Shown piece after piece: positions 60,900 through 64,000 of a stretch of 64,000 bases of DNA. The translations under genes were made by a program, and so were the position numbers. How positions within the stretch are numbered: position 1 is the first letter of the stretch; each line of letters opens with the position of its first letter. This DNA is from Otis tarda (taxonomy: Eukaryota > Chordata > Aves > Otidiformes > Otididae): contig CM048553.1 of assembly GCA_026413225.1 (NCBI GenBank), positions 139,632,690 to 139,696,689 on the forward strand, read 5' to 3'. Below the pieces are notes generated by a model. That model worked only from the letters and a program-made list of their open reading frames with translations, did no database searches and was not told where the DNA came from.

Positions 60900-63080
60900 C
60901 AAAATCGCCCTGCGCTGCTGCATGTTGCCCCGGGCGCCGAGAGGGAGACGGCAGCGTGGACGGCGAGCCCACTCCGGGCCACGCGAGCCCAGGGCGGAGC
61001 CTGCCCGCCCTCCCTTCGTCCTAATCCGCGAGAACTCGCCGTGGGAGGCCCACGCCGCACCCACGGCGGCATCCCCACCGCATCCCTGCCGGGCACCACA
61101 AACCTGCCCTGGCCCCGGGGCGGAGCCGGCAGGGGAGTCTGCCAAAAAAAAAAAAAAACCAAACCCACCCCACACACAGCCCGAAAAATGTCGTCACAGC
61201 CCCCGGTGACGACACCGGCTGCTCTGTCGATTTGCTGGGAAGAAAAGTTAAATGCGGGGCTCGGGGTAGGGAAGGGCTGAGTGATGGGAGGAGGGGCTGG
61301 CAGCTCAGAGGGGCTCAGGGGCCATTGCGCCTTGTGCAAGGGGGTCCCGGGCAGATCTGGGATCTTCAGACAGAAGCGGATGTGCATCTCCCGGGTGCCC
61401 TTCCTCCTCCTCCTTGCTTTTGGCTTTCCCCTAACCCAGCGTCTCTCAGGTGCCCGAGTATCCGACGCGGCTCAGACGGGGCTCCCGGGAGCTGCCTCCC
61501 GCCTTCCTGCGACGGCTCCAGCGACCCGCGGGGAAACCAGATCAGCGCCGCTGCCCCTACCCCCGGATTTAGGCTATGGGCAGAGCTAGGCCTGGGAACA
61601 GCTCCGCTTTTAAGCCACTCCCTGTCGCCCTAGGGTGGAGGTGGGGGGAGCGCGGCCTCCTGCCCGCTGCCCCTCCGGAGCAAACACCCCCCAGCTTCTC
61701 CATCCTGCTCCTGGCCGGTGCCCCCTCCTTGGGGGTCCCCGCATGGATGCTGGGGTGCAAGAGCTGGGCTTTCGGGGAAGAAGAGGGCAGCCCTTTCCCC
61801 CACCCACCCCCGCGACCCCCCACGCAGGGGGGTCACTACGGTCCCGTCGGGGGCGACAGCCGGGCCAGTACGGGTTATGCGGGGGCTGAAGCGGCGAGTT
61901 CCCCGCTTGTGAAAGCGGTTTGTGAAAAGGGTCTGCAGACCGCTGCGGCTGGCGACACGGCACGGCCGGCGACACGGGTGGGGAAAAGGCGTCCCCGGGC
62001 GAGCGGGTCCCCCCGCCGAGCTCCGGCAGCACCGGCTCCGCGCCGGAAAACTCCCGCTGGTTCCCGCAGCTGCCGGCTCACGCTCCTCTCCCCGAAAGGC
62101 TGCCGGTTGTTTCAGACAAGCAGCTTCGAATCCGATCAGATAAACCGCTTTTTGATTCGCCTTTCTCACCTCCTAATGCCAGATGAACGCACAACCCTAA
62201 CCCAGCGCTGGCTCCCTCCCAGGGCAGCAGAGGGGGTGGGAAAAGCGGCGGAGGGCGGGGAGGGGAAACCGGTACCTCCGGAGCCTCCCCAAACCGGGGA
62301 GAGAAGGCTCTGCTTTGGGGACCCTTTGTTCCAGCGAAACTGCCGCCTTCCCCGCGCACAAAGAGCGACGGCGTGGGGACACCCCACCGACTCCCTCACC
62401 CCCCCCGTGAGGAGCACACACGGACCGGGGCTCATCCTCGAAACCCACGGAGCGGCTGGGGTGAAACCCGGGCTTTCCAACGTCCAGCTCGAGAGCTGAC
62501 TGGTTTTGGTTTTTTTTGGGGGGGGACTTTGTTTTATTTGTTTGTTTGTTTGTTTGTTTCCTCAGGCGGGCCGAGGCTGTCGTTATCGTTAATCCCGTTA
62601 CCGAAATATTTGGAGAGAGAGGCAAAACCATCTCGCATCCAGCTGGGATGGGGAAAGCAGAAAACGCACCGAGGAGGTGCGTTTATATTTCTAACCTTCA
62701 CTTAGACCAATGTTAGTTCCGCAGTAAGTATTAGTTTTATTTCCACTCTCCGTTGTTTTGGGGTTTTTTTTTTTTTTCGGGCGAAAAGAATACACTGGGA
62801 GCGGAAAGGAGGGAATAAATCTGGAATGTAAGCGTGTGTCGGGGGTGGGGGACGAGAGCAGCCCGAAGCTCCCAGGCAGCGCCGTCCCTGCGCCCCCCAG
62901 GCGGGCCGGAGCCGGTGGGGGGGCTGCCCCGGACCCCCCCGCCCCCGCGTTTTTGTCGTCTCCGAGGTGAAACGAGTTAGCGGGTTCCTCTCCCTTTTCT
63001 CGCCTCAAAGCCAGCATCCCGGGCTTTGAGGCGAGCCGGGGGTTAACGACAGCTCCGCAAAGTTTTCCCTTTTTCATGGC
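60900..63080. promoter_or_regulatory. CpG-rich block inside GDF6 intron 1
   Basis: This stretch is rich in undepleted CpG (densest near 60920-61120 and 61840-62120) compared with the CpG-poor desert to the left. No exon is recognised. It could be a CpG island of the GDF6 locus, an internal promoter or an enhancer. Long open frames here on both strands follow from the high GC content. Confidence 0.4.
62537..62559. repeat. (TTTG)n microsatellite in GDF6 intron
   Basis: About six tandem TTTG units follow a G-run and precede CCTCAGG. A nearby TTTTTTTTTTTTT run is at about 62766-62778. Simple sequence only. Confidence 0.9.
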
Positions 63081-64000
63081 AGATCAGGTACCGGGCTGCC
63101 GGCCAACTCATCAGGGCTCAGATCTGAACTTTTACATCACTGCAAATTACACCCAAACCACACTGCAGAAGAATTTTCCCCTTTCCCAAATTCTCTTTCG
63201 AGCAGTATTTAAACTCGCAAACCAAAAGCACATTTGCAGTTGAAAGACCCTTCGCAGGCGCTCGCTGAGCAATCATCTGGAAATTAAAACCTCTGTTCCC
63301 CGCAACGGCGAGGACCTGCCCGCACCTTGTCCTTGCGGAATCGCAAGGGCTGACAGGTATCGCTTTGGGAGCGTTACCCGAGCCGTGGGAGCACGGAGCT
63401 GACTCTTCATGTGCGGTATTTCTCCGGGGCTCCATCTCGCATCTCCCAGCGCCTGGTTTATGGGGTTTTTCTGTTTGTTTTTTTTTTTAATTTTTTTTTT
63501 TTAATACACTGAGAGATTAGATCTAAACGTTTCGTTCCCTTCGCTATCGAGTGACCAGTACAGACCACACCTTCCTCGTACGAATTCCCAACTCTGCCAA
63601 AACCCCAGCGAACTGCTGGAGTGGCTGTTTCCAGGTTTGGGGGTTTTTTTTCAATTTTTTTTTTCTTTTTATGTCCCCGGAGCGAGGAGGCACCTGGCTG
63701 CGCTGCACCTTTGCTACCGTCGCTTTACTGTACCTGCTCCGGGAAGGCTGCCTACCCTCGCCCCGCTCCCCTCCCCCCCCTCCCCTGCCGCCCCCCGCCG
63801 CCTTCCCGGTTCCCAGGAGCGACGCTCGGCCCACGGGCGCGGAGGGATCCCCGCAACGCCCGCGGGGCATCCCGGAGAAGCGCCGAGGCGGAGAGGGGCT
63901 TCCTTGGAGGGCTTCTACCTGCTGTGATGGGCGTGAACCGAGTTCTTTTCCCTTTTCCCCGTTTGCGGCGATTTCGCTACCCGAAATCCTCCGACTACGG

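Larger units (their letters stand above)
59871..64000 (-). other. GDF6: GDF6 intron 1, 3' portion, runs off the right edge
   Basis: The acceptor is strong: in transcript sense a run of T residues, then CCTAATCTTGCAG, meets the exon at 59870. Immediately upstream is an (ATG)n stretch that gives a spurious in-frame Met run. Further upstream are a long polypyrimidine stretch, a CpG-rich block and several homopolymers. I searched by eye on the minus strand for the exon 1 signature (a YMLSIYRTYSIAEKLG-like prodomain start and NASFFQSSKSANTI) and did not find it, so exon 1 lies beyond 64000. In human the intron is more than 10 kb from memory. Confidence 0.75.

Noticed and set aside
61576-62499. 307-codon plus-strand frame
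   Set aside because: It lies in the CpG-rich intron block; GC content explains the lack of stops. No family resemblance.
60240-64000. GDF6 exon 1 within the window
   Set aside because: No minus-strand frame shows the conserved first-exon prodomain motifs or a signal peptide followed by a donor site.

Overview
The window looks like avian nuclear DNA. It carries CR1 LINE fragments whose 3' ends have the bird-type ATTCTRTG-like terminus, overall repeat load is low, and the only protein-coding sequence I can defend is a vertebrate TGF-beta family gene. I cannot narrow the species further from sequence alone.

Right end (about 57.2-64.0 kb): the terminal part of GDF6 (growth differentiation factor 6, BMP13), transcribed on the minus strand. 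Exon 2 (58972-59870) encodes the rest of the prodomain, an RRQRR processing site and a complete 120-residue mature domain with seven cysteines. A 3' splice site lies at 59871-59872. The intron continues to the right edge and contains a 116-bp pure purine run, a CpG-rich block and several short repeats. Exon 1 (signal peptide and start of the prodomain) is not in the window and should lie to the right. A likely 3' UTR of about 1.77 kb runs from 58971 down to about 57205. It has an ATTAAA signal near its end, an exact let-7 8-mer seed match and two Pumilio-type elements.

Left and centre (1 to about 57.2 kb): I find no exon, tRNA, rRNA or other gene. In tetrapods GDF6 lies beside a large gene desert that carries distant enhancers, and this stretch is on the 3' side of the gene where that desert would be. 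What can be supported here is seven CR1 pieces (one 1.7-kb copy with reverse-transcriptase sequence, four short 3' ends or tails, and two much older relics, one about 2 kb long with endonuclease and reverse-transcriptase remnants), a (TTCCC)n tract, small tandem duplications, an AT-rich inverted-repeat cluster, and several stretches whose motif content suggests conserved regulatory elements. The regulatory reading is inference and needs cross-species alignment.

No CRISPR array, operon, endogenous retrovirus or previously undescribed multi-gene system is visible. The most interesting material is the post-transcriptional control signature in the GDF6 3' UTR, the polypurine tract beside the exon 2 acceptor, and the candidate regulatory islands in the desert.
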